Source: CAZJLP01 sp964546955
GTDB lineage: Bacteria > Verrucomicrobiota > Verrucomicrobiia > Opitutales > Opitutaceae
Assembly (NCBI GenBank): GCA_964546955.1
Contig: CAZJLP010000041.1
Span: forward strand, 1-46,654
DNA: 46,654 nucleotides
Direction of reading: 5' to 3'
This document shows, piece by piece, positions 1 through 8,499 of this stretch; position 1 is the first letter of the stretch, and the number at the start of each line of letters is the position of its first letter. The translations under genes were made by a program, and so were the position numbers. The notes under the pieces were generated by a model. The model saw nothing but the letters and a program-made list of their open reading frames with translations. It ran no database searches and was not told the origin of the DNA.

Positions 1-969
1 TCCTCCGACGAACTACGCGCTCTGCTCGGGGAGATCGCGCGCGTCGATCCCCGGCTTGCGCTCGATCTCGCAGAAACGATCAGCCAGGTCCCCGAGGAAA
101 AATACCTGTTCGTTTCGAGCGTGTTGCGCATATGGGCGCAGGCGAATTTCCAAGCAGCGTGGCAGTGGACTTTGCAGCAGAACAACCGACTCGATAGTGT
201 TAGCGAGGCGCCCCGTACCTCGGTGATATTGGAGCAGGCGGCTTTGAGCGATCCGCTGGCCGTCACAGCCGCGATCGAGACGCTGCTTCTGCGGGGTGGC
301 AATCCGCCGGATATCGAGCCGGCGGCGCTCGCATCGAGCGCGGTCGATGCCTTGCTTAAGGCCCGTCAAAACGACGTCGCGAAAGCGACGGTCGAGCAAT
401 GGGCATTGAGTCCGGCGGCAAACAAGCTCGACAACAGCGTCTTCGAAAAAATCGCGCTTCATCAAGCGGAGTCGTCGCCCCAAGCGGCAGGCGCCTGGCT
501 GCTGAGTTTGCCCGCCGGCGAGGCGCGCAATTACGCTGTAGCGACCCTGACGGCGAGTTGGGCCGAAAAAGATCCCGCTTCAGCAGTCAACTGGGCTTTT
601 CAATTGGACCCGCAGAATGGCCGCCTCAGCGCTTTGCTGCACGGGCTGAATCGCTGGACGGACCAGGACCCCGTCGCCACGGCACAATGGCTTGGAAAGA
701 ACGAGTCGGACCCCGCGATGAATCCGCTCATCGCGAACTTGGTGAATGATTCGACCCTTCCCCTCAACCACCCTGATGTCGCCGTGCAATGGGCAGAGTT
801 GATTACGGAGCCGAGCCTGCGTGCTCAGACCATCGAACAGGCGCTCTTCGCATGGGCGGCCAAGGATCGGCCGGCGGCGCTTCGTCACCTCAATCAGATC
901 GCCGCGCTTTCGCCGGACCAAAAGCGAACGCTGGGTGAAAAATTGCAGGCAAAAACACCAGTACCATGA
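1..969 (+). CDS. helical-repeat protein A1 (5' partial)
   Basis: The frame is open from base 1, so the start lies outside the window; the visible part is about 322 residues. The protein is built from repeating helical units with a W-A-x-x-D-P-x-x-A-x-x-W pattern, for example SWAEKDPASAVNWAF. This suggests an alpha-solenoid scaffold rather than an enzyme. It is a clear paralogue of the gene at 11592-12869: both share VAVQWAELI, a GRL(S/D)A turn, an LSP(D/E)QK tail motif and the same repeat order through to the C-terminus. By analogy with that copy the missing N-terminus probably carries a membrane anchor. It is followed 106 bases downstream by B1, giving the same A-B-C gene order as at 11592-15194. 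Function is unknown. The repeat type and paralogy are seen directly; the scaffold role is inference. Confidence 0.85.
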   Translation, partial: SSDELRALLGEIARVDPRLALDLAETISQVPEEKYLFVSSVLRIWAQANFQAAWQWTLQQNNRLDSVSEAPRTSVILEQAALSDPLAVTAAIETLLLRGGNPPDIEPAALASSAVDALLKARQNDVAKATVEQWALSPAANKLDNSVFEKIALHQAESSPQAAGAWLLSLPAGEARNYAVATLTASWAEKDPASAVNWAFQLDPQNGRLSALLHGLNRWTDQDPVATAQWLGKNESDPAMNPLIANLVNDSTLPLNHPDVAVQWAELITEPSLRAQTIEQALFAWAAKDRPAALRHLNQIAALSPDQKRTLGEKLQAKTPVP

Positions 970-1075
970 CGTTTTTGGAGCTTCGCCAAGGCTGCGACAC
1001 GCGGTATTCCCACGGATGCCAGGCTCATGTCCGTTCAACCCAGCGTCCGGACTCTTATCTCAACCGAATTGATTG

Positions 1076-2254
1076 ATGGCGACGATCCTCGTGTTTTCTT
1101 GTGGCATCCGCGCAGCGCTCCTGAAGAAGGCGATTCCCCTGCTGCTTTTTTCCTTCTGGTCATCGGACGCCTTGGCGGCGGAAACCGAGGTCCTGCCTGA
1201 ACGCGCCGAGCATCTGGCGCGTCTCACGATCGAGCTGATCGAAGGCGACTCCGCGGCCCGTGCGAAAAAAGTGACGGAGATCGATGCCGCGCCTCAATGT
1301 GGCGCTCGCGAAGACGAACGCCGTCTCGCCGTGGAATTTTGGGCCATCTCCGATGCGGCCGCAGCGCTTCAGTACGTCCAGCGCTCCTCGCAGCCGCTTC
1401 GCACGAAGCAGGGCCTGCTCGAGGCGGTCACCCGCGGTTGGACGCGTTCGTCTCCGGAAGACGCCTGGAGTTGGAGCGTGCAACAGCCGATCGGCGACCA
1501 GCTGGACCTGCCCCGCGCGGCGCTCGAGACGGTGGCCACGACGGAAGCCGACAAAGGCTTCGCCTGGCTAAAGTCGCGCGCCACCGCACAACCTCCGCGC
1601 TCGGATTCCGACTTTTCGGAGCACGCCTTCGCTTTCTTCACCAAATTGTGCGACATCGGCGACTACGCGGCAGTCCGCCGACTGATCGATCAGCTTCCAG
1701 CCGGAGACTTGCGCGAGCGACTTTTGTTTTTTTCAACCGAGCGCATGGCCCGTTACGCGCTCGCTGATGCCGCGGCCTGGGCGCTAGCGCGCGCCGCCCA
1801 GCCGGATGCATATTTTCCCCAAGCCGCGGTTGCGCTGGAAAAAGTTCGTCGGGATTTCGACGAGGCGTTTGCCTGGGTGCTCGCGATTGAAAACCCCGCC
1901 AACCGGGCCCAACTGGCACGGACGATCGCCGGCGACGTTGTCGCGCGCGAGCCGACGGTTGCCAGCACCGAACGGATTCTCGCCAAATTGTCGGCCGACC
2001 CCGAGCGCCAGGCCGCCTATGCGGCGTTTGCGACCACCTCAGAATTGGTCCAGGCCTCCCCGGTCCTGATCATGGACTACGCCTGGACAATCGCAGCAAC
2101 ACAAGACCGTCGCATGGCTTTGATTCGCGGGTACAGCTATTGGCATGCGGTCGACAAAGACGCGGCGCTGAGCCACTTGGCGCGGGCTGCGCGGGGGCAC
2201 GAAAACGATCGAAAGGTGATCGAGCGGTTCCTGAGTCAACCGGACGAACCGTGA
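1076..2254 (+). CDS. exported helical-repeat protein B1
   Basis: This 392-residue protein has an N-terminal hydrophobic stretch ending in DALAAE that looks like a signal peptide. The ATG at 1076 follows a TTG at 1073. A more compact signal would begin at the CTG at 1121 (KKAIPLLLFSFW), so the exact start is uncertain. The body consists of helical repeats, e.g. RGWTRSSPEDAWSWS and AAAWALARAAQPDA. It aligns along its whole length with the protein at 12889-14055: both have CGARE near residue 70, then EHAFAFF, RERLLF/REHLLF, RGYxxW and an ExFLxx/xNYL tail. It overlaps C1 by four bases (GTGA), so the two are probably translationally coupled. No enzyme motif is visible, and the periplasmic or surface location rests only on the signal peptide. 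Confidence 0.85.
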   Translation: MATILVFSCGIRAALLKKAIPLLLFSFWSSDALAAETEVLPERAEHLARLTIELIEGDSAARAKKVTEIDAAPQCGAREDERRLAVEFWAISDAAAALQYVQRSSQPLRTKQGLLEAVTRGWTRSSPEDAWSWSVQQPIGDQLDLPRAALETVATTEADKGFAWLKSRATAQPPRSDSDFSEHAFAFFTKLCDIGDYAAVRRLIDQLPAGDLRERLLFFSTERMARYALADAAAWALARAAQPDAYFPQAAVALEKVRRDFDEAFAWVLAIENPANRAQLARTIAGDVVAREPTVASTERILAKLSADPERQAAYAAFATTSELVQASPVLIMDYAWTIAATQDRRMALIRGYSYWHAVDKDAALSHLARAARGHENDRKVIERFLSQPDEP

Positions 2255-3447
2255 AAAACCCGACCATCCCTTTTCTGTCCTTGGTTCTCACCTTGGGGGC
2301 CTCGTGGGCCGCCGAAACGCGCCCGTCTGCATCAAACGCGGTCTCCGCCTGGGACAAAATACCCGGAGCGGCGCAGCATTCGCGGATCCGCGAAGCGCGG
2401 CTGCGTCTTCTCGAATCCGCTGAGGCCGGAGAAATCGAACGAATCCTGCAAAGCATCGCGGCGAATGCCGCGAGTTCGGAAGCGCTCGCCGATTTTCTCG
2501 TCGCAACTGAAATTGTCGCCCGAAAAAATGGCGTCCCGGCTTTGCTTTTCGCAAAAAAACACAAGCCCGCCGATGTTCCGGACCGGTCATTGCGTGATGC
2601 CTTTGTACGCGGCTTGGCCAAGGCGGAAGTGAACGTCGCCGCGGCCTGGCTGGAAACCGAACCCGCCGCAAAATTGGAAGAAGACGAAAAGGCAGAGCTG
2701 GCGCGCATCGTTCTGCAAGCGCACGCGCGCCGAGACCCAGCCGGCGCGTTGGAGCGTGCGTTGCGTTACGCCGATGACGATCCCTCGCGACGCGAAACCT
2801 TTGTCTTAGCCGTCGTCGATGAACTCGCCTATCATGGGCGCTTCGAGAGGGCGCGCGCGCTCACCCGCGAACTGTCGCCGCCCGAGATGCGCAGTGCAGT
2901 CCAGGCCAACCTGATTGGGGTTGCGGCGATGCACCAGCCTGACCTCGCCTCGGCTTGGTTCAAGGAAATGCCCCGCGATCAAGAGCGCATTGGCGTCGTG
3001 TTCCGCCTGGTGGAGGCTTGGGCGTCGCGCAGCTTGCAGGAAGCGGTCGTTTTTTTCGAAACGCTGGAGCCCGAAGATCGCTCGATCGATCTGGTGGAAA
3101 GCATGCTCGTCGGCAGCAATGACCCGCGACCGGAATCCGTGGAAAAATTGGCGGCCGGGTTTCCCCCCGGACCCGAACTGGACCGTCTGCTGACCGTCGC
3201 GCTCAACCGAATCAATCTATTGCAGCCAGCGGACGTTCCCTGGAATTGGTTTGGGCGTTTCACCACAACACGCAGCCGCGACGCCCTGCTCGTGAGTATC
3301 CTGGCCTCCCATTACGGGCGCGACCCCGACAGTGTGCAGCCGATCCTGCAGCAACTCGCCTTTTTGACCCCGGAGCAACGCGCGGCATTGCAAACCGCAG
3401 TGGTGCGCACGGCCCCCGGTCGCGAGCGCAAGGTGCGGTCCGAATAG
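2251..3447 (+). CDS. exported helical-repeat protein C1
   Basis: The chosen start is the GTG at 2251, which overlaps the B1 stop as GTGA. It gives 398 residues beginning with a good signal peptide (KNPTIPFLSLVLTLGASWAAE); the longer open frame from 2140 would run far into B1. The body has repeats of the same W-x-x-x-P style (LASAWFKEMP, EAVVFFETLEPEDRS). It is a full-length paralogue of the protein at 14052-15194, which shares the motifs NLIG, PDLAxAWxxxxP, FxxLxPEiRS/EERS-type turns and FLxPexRA near the C-terminus. It is the last gene of cassette 1; no convincing terminator hairpin was found immediately after it. Function is unknown. Confidence 0.85.
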   Translation: MKNPTIPFLSLVLTLGASWAAETRPSASNAVSAWDKIPGAAQHSRIREARLRLLESAEAGEIERILQSIAANAASSEALADFLVATEIVARKNGVPALLFAKKHKPADVPDRSLRDAFVRGLAKAEVNVAAAWLETEPAAKLEEDEKAELARIVLQAHARRDPAGALERALRYADDDPSRRETFVLAVVDELAYHGRFERARALTRELSPPEMRSAVQANLIGVAAMHQPDLASAWFKEMPRDQERIGVVFRLVEAWASRSLQEAVVFFETLEPEDRSIDLVESMLVGSNDPRPESVEKLAAGFPPGPELDRLLTVALNRINLLQPADVPWNWFGRFTTTRSRDALLVSILASHYGRDPDSVQPILQQLAFLTPEQRAALQTAVVRTAPGRERKVRSE

Positions 3448-3872
3448 TCGCACGGCCGCCGCGGCAAACATTTCCCGGCCTGCGCATGAGCCGCTCGCGA
3501 CCGCTTTACTCACCCCGCGGGACGTCTTCCACCATGCAGCCTCGGAGGCAACGTTTCCCAGCTTGGCGTCGATAACGACTAAGAATCAAACCTCCGTTGC
3601 AGCTGCTAGTCATTCGTTTATCGAGGCGATCGACCCTTGTCGTCTGTTCGGTAGTCGCTGCTTAACCATCTAAACACGGGCGGCCTCGCTAATATCAGCG
3701 CAGGCGTAGACTGAAGCATTCCCCCTACCTCTCCGCGGTGCTTCTCCCCCAGTTTCAGGCTCCGCGTTCGTTCCATCATCGTACTCAGTTTTAATTTAGT
3801 TCACCCACCCTCGCGCTCACAATTGCTGGCGCGATTTCACCCCAACTCCCCCCGATTCAGCGTTCGCATCGT
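3448..3872. other. 425-base intergenic leader region
   Basis: No open frame with coding character was found between C1 and the secreted lyase-like gene. The region contains an AT-rich patch at about 3781-3803 inside otherwise GC-rich DNA, a plausible promoter location, and a C-rich stretch before the ATG at 3873. No Shine-Dalgarno sequence precedes that ATG. Confidence 0.5.
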
Positions 3873-5336
3873 ATGAAAATCTATTCGTCAATCGGCAAAG
3901 CCCTGTCGCTGGGCCTGTGCCTTTCGCCCGCGGCTTTCGCCGTTACCGCCACCAATCTCGCCAGCTTCAACGGCATCGAGGAGCCACAAAGAATCTATCG
4001 GCCCAGTTCCGATTCCTTCACCACGGACAGCTTCCAGAATATCACAGACGTTACTCCCGGCACCATCCAGACCCTCTTGCGTTACAGTTCGTCGCAATGG
4101 GACGGCGACCGCACGACGGACAACAAGGACCGCGGTCGCGCCGAAGTGAAAAACCTCGGGCCCAATCAAAAGATCAACGAGACCTTCGATTACACGACGA
4201 CCTGGCGCACGAATTCCGGGTTCAAGGGCTCCGGTGGATTTTGCCACATCACGCAGTTGAAAGGAACGAACGGGTCGGAAGGCTCGTCGGGCGCTCCCCT
4301 CGTCGTCACCTCCATCAACAGCGGCACCTCTTCGGCGGTGGTGCGCTACGCGTCCACTTCGTTCTCCCCCCATAATGTTTTCACGACCCGCACGGTGCGA
4401 AATGTGCCGTGGTCGCCCAACACCTGGACCGCCTTGCGTATTCGTATCAAGACCACGGCCGACGGTGCGAACAACGGCCAAGTACTCGTCTCGATCAACA
4501 ACGACTCACTGCAGGGGTTGAACAATATCGAAGTATCCCGCCCGCAGGCGACCAACTACTATCCTAAGTGGGGACTGTATCGGAAACACACGACAAGTTC
4601 AGGATTTAGCCCCAACGACTACATCCAGCATTCGAACGTTTCCGCCAACATCGTCACCGCGACCTCGCCCGTTGCCAACCCGTCGTTCTCCCCCGGAGGC
4701 GGCACGTACACGAGCGCGCAGTCGGTGACCATCGCCACCTCGACCAGCGGGGCGACGATCCGCTACACCACAGACGGCAGCACTCCCTCTGACACGGCCG
4801 GGACGGTTTACACCGGCCCTGTCGCGGTCAGCACGACGACAACGATCCGCGCGATCGCGTACAAGTCCGGCAGCCCGAGCAGCTCGGTCGTTTCCGCGAC
4901 CTACACCATTACTTCGGTCCCCCCGCCGACCGTCACGATGGAAGCCGAATCGCTCGCTCGGACCTCTTCCGGTGCCACCGTCACGACCGGCAACGACACG
5001 GCCGCCAGCGGCGGCGTGGTGACCTATTTGAACGCCGATGGAGCGGGCGACTACGTGGAATTCACGACGCCTTCACTCCCCGCAGGCACCTATCAGATTC
5101 GTTTCCGGTTCAAACGGAACACCGCTCGCGGCCAGCACACCCTCACGGTGGACGGTACGCAGGTCGGTGGAACGATCGATGAGTACGGCACGCAAGCCTA
5201 CACCGAAGTCGTAGTCGGCACGCAGTCCTTTGCCACGGCCGGCACGCATACGAGTCGCCTCACCGTGACGGGCAGGAATGCATCGTCCACGTCGTTTGTC
5301 CTCGCGCCCGACCGGTTCATCTTCGCTGGGCAGTAA
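3873..5336 (+). CDS. secreted polysaccharide-lyase-like protein with chitobiase-like and carbohydrate-binding domains
   Basis: This is a 487-residue three-domain secreted protein. Residues 1-23 form a signal peptide ending AAFA. Residues 24 to about 262 form a beta-rich domain with DRGRAEVKNLGP, FCHITQLKG and YYPKWGLYR. These resemble the conserved strands of the heparin-lyase/glucuronan-lyase jelly-roll group (PL13/PL20-like, Polysacc_lyase PF14099), but that assignment is from motif memory and the substrate is unknown. Residues 265-350 match a chitobiase/beta-hexosaminidase C-terminal Ig-like domain (TIRYTTDGSTPS followed by TTTTIRAIAY). Residues 353-487 look like a CBM6/CBM35-type module (MEAESLAR, GDYVEF, PAGTYQIRFRF, APDRFIF). 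A strong terminator follows. The gene at 5702-6454 is a single-domain paralogue of the first domain. Probably acts outside the cell on an acidic polysaccharide (inference). Confidence 0.75.
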   Translation: MKIYSSIGKALSLGLCLSPAAFAVTATNLASFNGIEEPQRIYRPSSDSFTTDSFQNITDVTPGTIQTLLRYSSSQWDGDRTTDNKDRGRAEVKNLGPNQKINETFDYTTTWRTNSGFKGSGGFCHITQLKGTNGSEGSSGAPLVVTSINSGTSSAVVRYASTSFSPHNVFTTRTVRNVPWSPNTWTALRIRIKTTADGANNGQVLVSINNDSLQGLNNIEVSRPQATNYYPKWGLYRKHTTSSGFSPNDYIQHSNVSANIVTATSPVANPSFSPGGGTYTSAQSVTIATSTSGATIRYTTDGSTPSDTAGTVYTGPVAVSTTTTIRAIAYKSGSPSSSVVSATYTITSVPPPTVTMEAESLARTSSGATVTTGNDTAASGGVVTYLNADGAGDYVEFTTPSLPAGTYQIRFRFKRNTARGQHTLTVDGTQVGGTIDEYGTQAYTEVVVGTQSFATAGTHTSRLTVTGRNASSTSFVLAPDRFIFAGQ

Positions 5337-5361
5337 GTCAGCATATAGGTGTTAGTCCAGC

Positions 5362-5391
5362 AGCCCGAGGCGAGTCCGCCTCGGGCTTTTT
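5362..5391 (+). terminator. intrinsic terminator after the three-domain lyase-like gene
   Basis: A perfect 11-bp stem (AGCCCGAGGCG at 5362-5372 paired with 5377-5387) has a 4-base AGTC loop and runs into a T tract. It lies 25 bases after the stop codon at 5336. Confidence 0.9.
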
Positions 5392-5701
5392 CATGGTCTG
5401 TTAACAGGGACCTCGGTGGAAGCAGACTACCCCTGACTGAGGGTGGTCCCGGCTAAGACAGCCTTAAGCTTTTGTATACGAACAGCTTCTCGTGTCATTG
5501 AGGGTTTACCCTGGACGCGAACTAGGGTTATTTCCTGCTTGTGCAAATAGATTGCGTTTACACTCTCCTTACAACCGAAACGTTCTTTCTCTGGCAAGCG
5601 GTCCCTCGGCCGCCTTCCCGAAAAGGTTCCTTTGGAAAATGGCCCCCCGCACTTTGCGGACCGGATCCAATTCAACTCAACAACTCGATCGTAATCCCCG
5701 A
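5392..5701. other. 310-base intergenic leader before the second lyase-like gene
   Basis: This region has no coding character; an in-frame extension of the downstream gene lacks signal-peptide logic. It ends in a CT-rich and A-rich leader without a Shine-Dalgarno motif. I see no confident promoter hexamer pair. A separate promoter is expected here because a strong terminator precedes the region. Confidence 0.5.
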
Positions 5702-6454
5702 ATGAAAAAAACGACCTGTGTTTTAGCCCTTGGCACCCTCCTCCTTCCTTCCGCTCTGCTGGCCACGACGGCCACGAGCCTCAGCAGCTTTGGGGGAATG
5801 GAAGAGCCCACCACCCGTTATACTGTCTCGAGCAATAGCTTCACGACGAACGACAGCTACGTGAACATCACCAGCCCCTCCAGCGGCGTGTTCCGCATGA
5901 CGCTGCGTTATTCCACCTCTTCGTGGGATGGCGATCGCGACAGCACCACGACCAAAGACCGCGGCCGCGCGGAAGTGAAAGTGCTCGGAGCGCGCCAGAA
6001 GCCCAATGAAACGTATGAGTACCAATCGACCTGGAAGACGAACTCCACGTTCAAGAAAGGCACGAAGTTCTGCCACATCACCCAAGTCAAAGGTTATGGC
6101 GGCGGCGACATCGATGAACCGCTCGTCACGCTGTCGATCGACAGCAATACGACGGCTGCGGTGAAATACTGCACTGGCACGGCCTCAGGCCTCACCACGG
6201 CCCGCAGTCTTTCCTGGGCCCCCGGTTCGTCGAAAACGGTCAAGATTCGTCTGAAGGTCAGCACGACGGCGACGGGCGAACTCCGCGCCTCGGTCAACGG
6301 CGACGCTCTCTCCGGAAAAACCGCGATCGCAATGTACCGGCCCGACGCTCCCGAGTACCAGCCCAAGTGGGGCCTGTACCGCGGTTGTGACGCGAGCCAG
6401 CCCTTCGCCACGGACTACGTCGAGTATTCCAGCGTGACGGCCAACAAGCTCTAA
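5702..6454 (+). CDS. secreted single-domain polysaccharide-lyase-like protein
   Basis: This 250-residue protein starts at the ATG at 5702, where MKKTTCVLALGTLLLPSALLA is a clean signal peptide; the longer open frame to 5492 adds only implausible sequence. The mature part aligns with the first domain of the protein at 3873-5336. Both carry an SFxGxEEP opening, SSWDGDR/SQWDGDR, KDRGRAEVK, FCHIT and PKWGLYR. The chitobiase-like and carbohydrate-binding modules are absent. The fold is probably the PL13/PL20-like jelly roll (motif-based, moderate certainty). Its own terminator follows 24 bases after the stop. A catalytic and a non-catalytic partner, or two enzymes of different reach, are both possible; the sequence does not decide. 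Confidence 0.72.
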   Translation: MKKTTCVLALGTLLLPSALLATTATSLSSFGGMEEPTTRYTVSSNSFTTNDSYVNITSPSSGVFRMTLRYSTSSWDGDRDSTTTKDRGRAEVKVLGARQKPNETYEYQSTWKTNSTFKKGTKFCHITQVKGYGGGDIDEPLVTLSIDSNTTAAVKYCTGTASGLTTARSLSWAPGSSKTVKIRLKVSTTATGELRASVNGDALSGKTAIAMYRPDAPEYQPKWGLYRGCDASQPFATDYVEYSSVTANKL

Positions 6455-6478
6455 GTTTAGCAAGCACCCTTCTCCCCG

Positions 6479-6508
6479 AGAGCGGCCAGCAATGGCCGCT
6501 CTTTTTTT
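6479..6508 (+). terminator. intrinsic terminator after the single-domain lyase-like gene
   Basis: A 10-bp perfect stem (6479-6488 with 6493-6502) is closed by a GCAA tetraloop of the GNRA class and runs directly into seven T residues. It separates the lyase-like genes from the ABC transporter operon. Confidence 0.92.
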
Positions 6509-6689
6509 GGTCCAGCATTAGAGACCCTAGGAGCGGCGAGGATGGGGCGAGCGTCCCGGCTTCTCGTCTGCGTTTCACTCGCCGAAAAATCCTCGCAAAC
6601 AAGGGTTGCTAAGGTGTGCGGAATGAATCGGAATTACCTCTCTTTTCTCAGCGGCTACCCTCTCCTCCCCACCCCTCGTTGCACTTCGA

Positions 6690-7619
6690 ATGATTGGACT
6701 CGAAGCGAAAGAACTTTGTAAGGACTTCGGCCCTTTTCGGGCGGTGGATCGCGTCAGCTTCCACGTGAAGAAAGGCGAAGTCCTGGGTTTTCTCGGGCCG
6801 AATGGCGCCGGAAAATCGACGACCATGAAAATGCTCACCGGTTTTCTGACTCCGTCAGCCGGTTCTGCCTCGATTTGCGGAATCCCCATGGCGGACGACC
6901 CGCTCGGAGCGAAAAAGAAGTTCGGCTACCTACCCGAACGGGGTCCCCTCTACGGCGAAATGACCGCGGTGGAGTTCCTCTTTTTTGCGGGCCGCTCCCG
7001 TGAATTGTCGGGCAACCGCTTGCGCGAAGCGGTGGAGCGGGTGATCGGCGTTTGTCGGATCGGCGAGATTCGCAACCGGCTGTTAAGCACCTTGAGCAAG
7101 GGATACCGGCAGCGCGTCGGCCTCGCGCAGGCGATCTTGCATGATCCGCCGTGTCTCATTCTCGACGAACCGACGGATGGGCTCGATCCCAACCAGAAAG
7201 ACGTCGTGCGCGACTTGATCCGCGCCATGCGGGCGGACAAAGCCATCATTCTATCGACCCACATCCTCGAGGAAGTGGATGCGCTTTGCAATCGGGTGAT
7301 CATCATCGACCGCGGAAAAGTGCTGCTCGACGAAACGCCTGAGGAGATGCTGCGACGTCATCCGCGTTGGGGCGCTCTGCGGGTGGAGTTGTCGAAGGGG
7401 CTCGCGGCGAAGGCAAAACCGCAATTGGCAGCCCAGGCCGGTGTCGCGGAGGTGATCGACGACGACGGCGCGCTGATTGTGGTTCCCAAGGAAGACCAGC
7501 GGATCGATCGGTCCGTGACGGACCTCGCCGCAAAAAATGGATGGAGCATCGAGTCGATCAGCCGGCTCGACGCGCGATTGGAGGATGTGTTTCGCTCGCT
7601 GACCATGCCCGAAAAATGA
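6690..7619 (+). CDS. ABC transporter ATP-binding protein, GldA-like
   Basis: This 309-residue cytoplasmic ATPase energises the membrane complex encoded just downstream. Walker A is GPNGAGKST at residues 36-44. The ABC signature is LSKGYRQR, Walker B with the D-loop is LILDEPTDGLDP, and the switch histidine is in LSTHILEE. The extended C-terminal region of about 80 residues is typical of the GldA/NatA/CcmA-type subfamily. The order ATPase, ABC-2 permease, GldG-like, DUF4340 is the conserved layout of the gliding-associated transporter family. That family also occurs in bacteria that do not glide, so motility should not be assumed. It follows a terminator and is the likely first gene of a transcript running to at least 11498. 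Confidence 0.9.
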   Translation: MIGLEAKELCKDFGPFRAVDRVSFHVKKGEVLGFLGPNGAGKSTTMKMLTGFLTPSAGSASICGIPMADDPLGAKKKFGYLPERGPLYGEMTAVEFLFFAGRSRELSGNRLREAVERVIGVCRIGEIRNRLLSTLSKGYRQRVGLAQAILHDPPCLILDEPTDGLDPNQKDVVRDLIRAMRADKAIILSTHILEEVDALCNRVIIIDRGKVLLDETPEEMLRRHPRWGALRVELSKGLAAKAKPQLAAQAGVAEVIDDDGALIVVPKEDQRIDRSVTDLAAKNGWSIESISRLDARLEDVFRSLTMPEK

Positions 7620-7772
7620 CGCCGACCATCCACTTCAATGTCAGGCCGGACAGCGATCGTCGTACGGAGGCGCGAGCCCGCCGCAAAAGCCAGCCCGACC
7701 GGCGCGGAACCGGCGCGGCAGCTCCCCTCGTCCGCGAAGACTTCCCATTCGAGTCGGAGGAGACCTTTTGAT

Positions 7773-8492
7773 ATGCGAGGCATCCTGACCATTTTTCACC
7801 GCGAATTCCTGGGGTATTTCCGGTCGCCGATCGCCTACGTTTTCCTCGTCGTGTTCGTGCTGCTCGCAATCGGTCTTCCTTGGTTCTTAGACAATTTCCT
7901 GGAAAGCGACGAAGCGGGACTGCAGCTCTTCTTCCGCTACCTGCCCTGGATCAACGTGCTCTTTGTTCCCGCGGTCGGCATGCGTCTTTGGGCGGAAGAA
8001 AAAAACACCAGCACCTGGGAGCTGCTGCTCACCCTTCCGTTCTCCACCACTCAAGCCGTGGTTGGAAAGTTTCTAGCCGGGTGGATCTTCGTGGGGGTCG
8101 GTCTATTGCTCACCTTTCCCTTTCCCCTCACCACCGCCTATCTCGGCGAGCCCGATTGGGGGCCGATCGTCGGCGGTTACATCATGGGTTTCCTCATGGC
8201 CGGCGCGGTGTTGGGAATCTGCTCCCTGATGTCGTCGCTGACGCATAACCAGGTGATCGCCTTCATTCTCGGTGTATTGGCTTGCATGATACTTAATTTG
8301 ACCGGTTGGAGCGTGTTCAACAGTCTGCTGCACAGCCTTCCCGTCTCGGTGGCCGACGCGATCAACAACTTCAGTTTCACCACGCACTTCGAAACCGCCC
8401 GCCAGGGGCTCATTCGACTCGGCGACATCGTTTTTTTCCTTTCCGTCACGGCGACGGCCCTGCTGGCGAACGTGGTCGTGTTGCAACGATGA
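7773..8492 (+). CDS. ABC-2 type permease, GldF-like
   Basis: This 239-residue inner-membrane permease has about six hydrophobic segments. The ATG at 7773 gives the typical start MRGILTIFHREFLGYFRSPIAYVF and has GGAGGA about 11 bases upstream. The RxFxxYFxSPxAYxF opening and RLWAEEKxxxTWELLLTLP between membrane segments 2 and 3 are hallmarks of the GldF/ABC-2 permease group. The longer frame from 7638 adds an arginine-rich leader unlike the family. A 153-base gap separates it from the ATPase gene, which is unusually long for this operon, and I see no gene in it. The GldG-like gene begins 7 bases downstream. Confidence 0.88.
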   Translation: MRGILTIFHREFLGYFRSPIAYVFLVVFVLLAIGLPWFLDNFLESDEAGLQLFFRYLPWINVLFVPAVGMRLWAEEKNTSTWELLLTLPFSTTQAVVGKFLAGWIFVGVGLLLTFPFPLTTAYLGEPDWGPIVGGYIMGFLMAGAVLGICSLMSSLTHNQVIAFILGVLACMILNLTGWSVFNSLLHSLPVSVADAINNFSFTTHFETARQGLIRLGDIVFFLSVTATALLANVVVLQR

Positions 8493-8499
8493 GCGCGCC

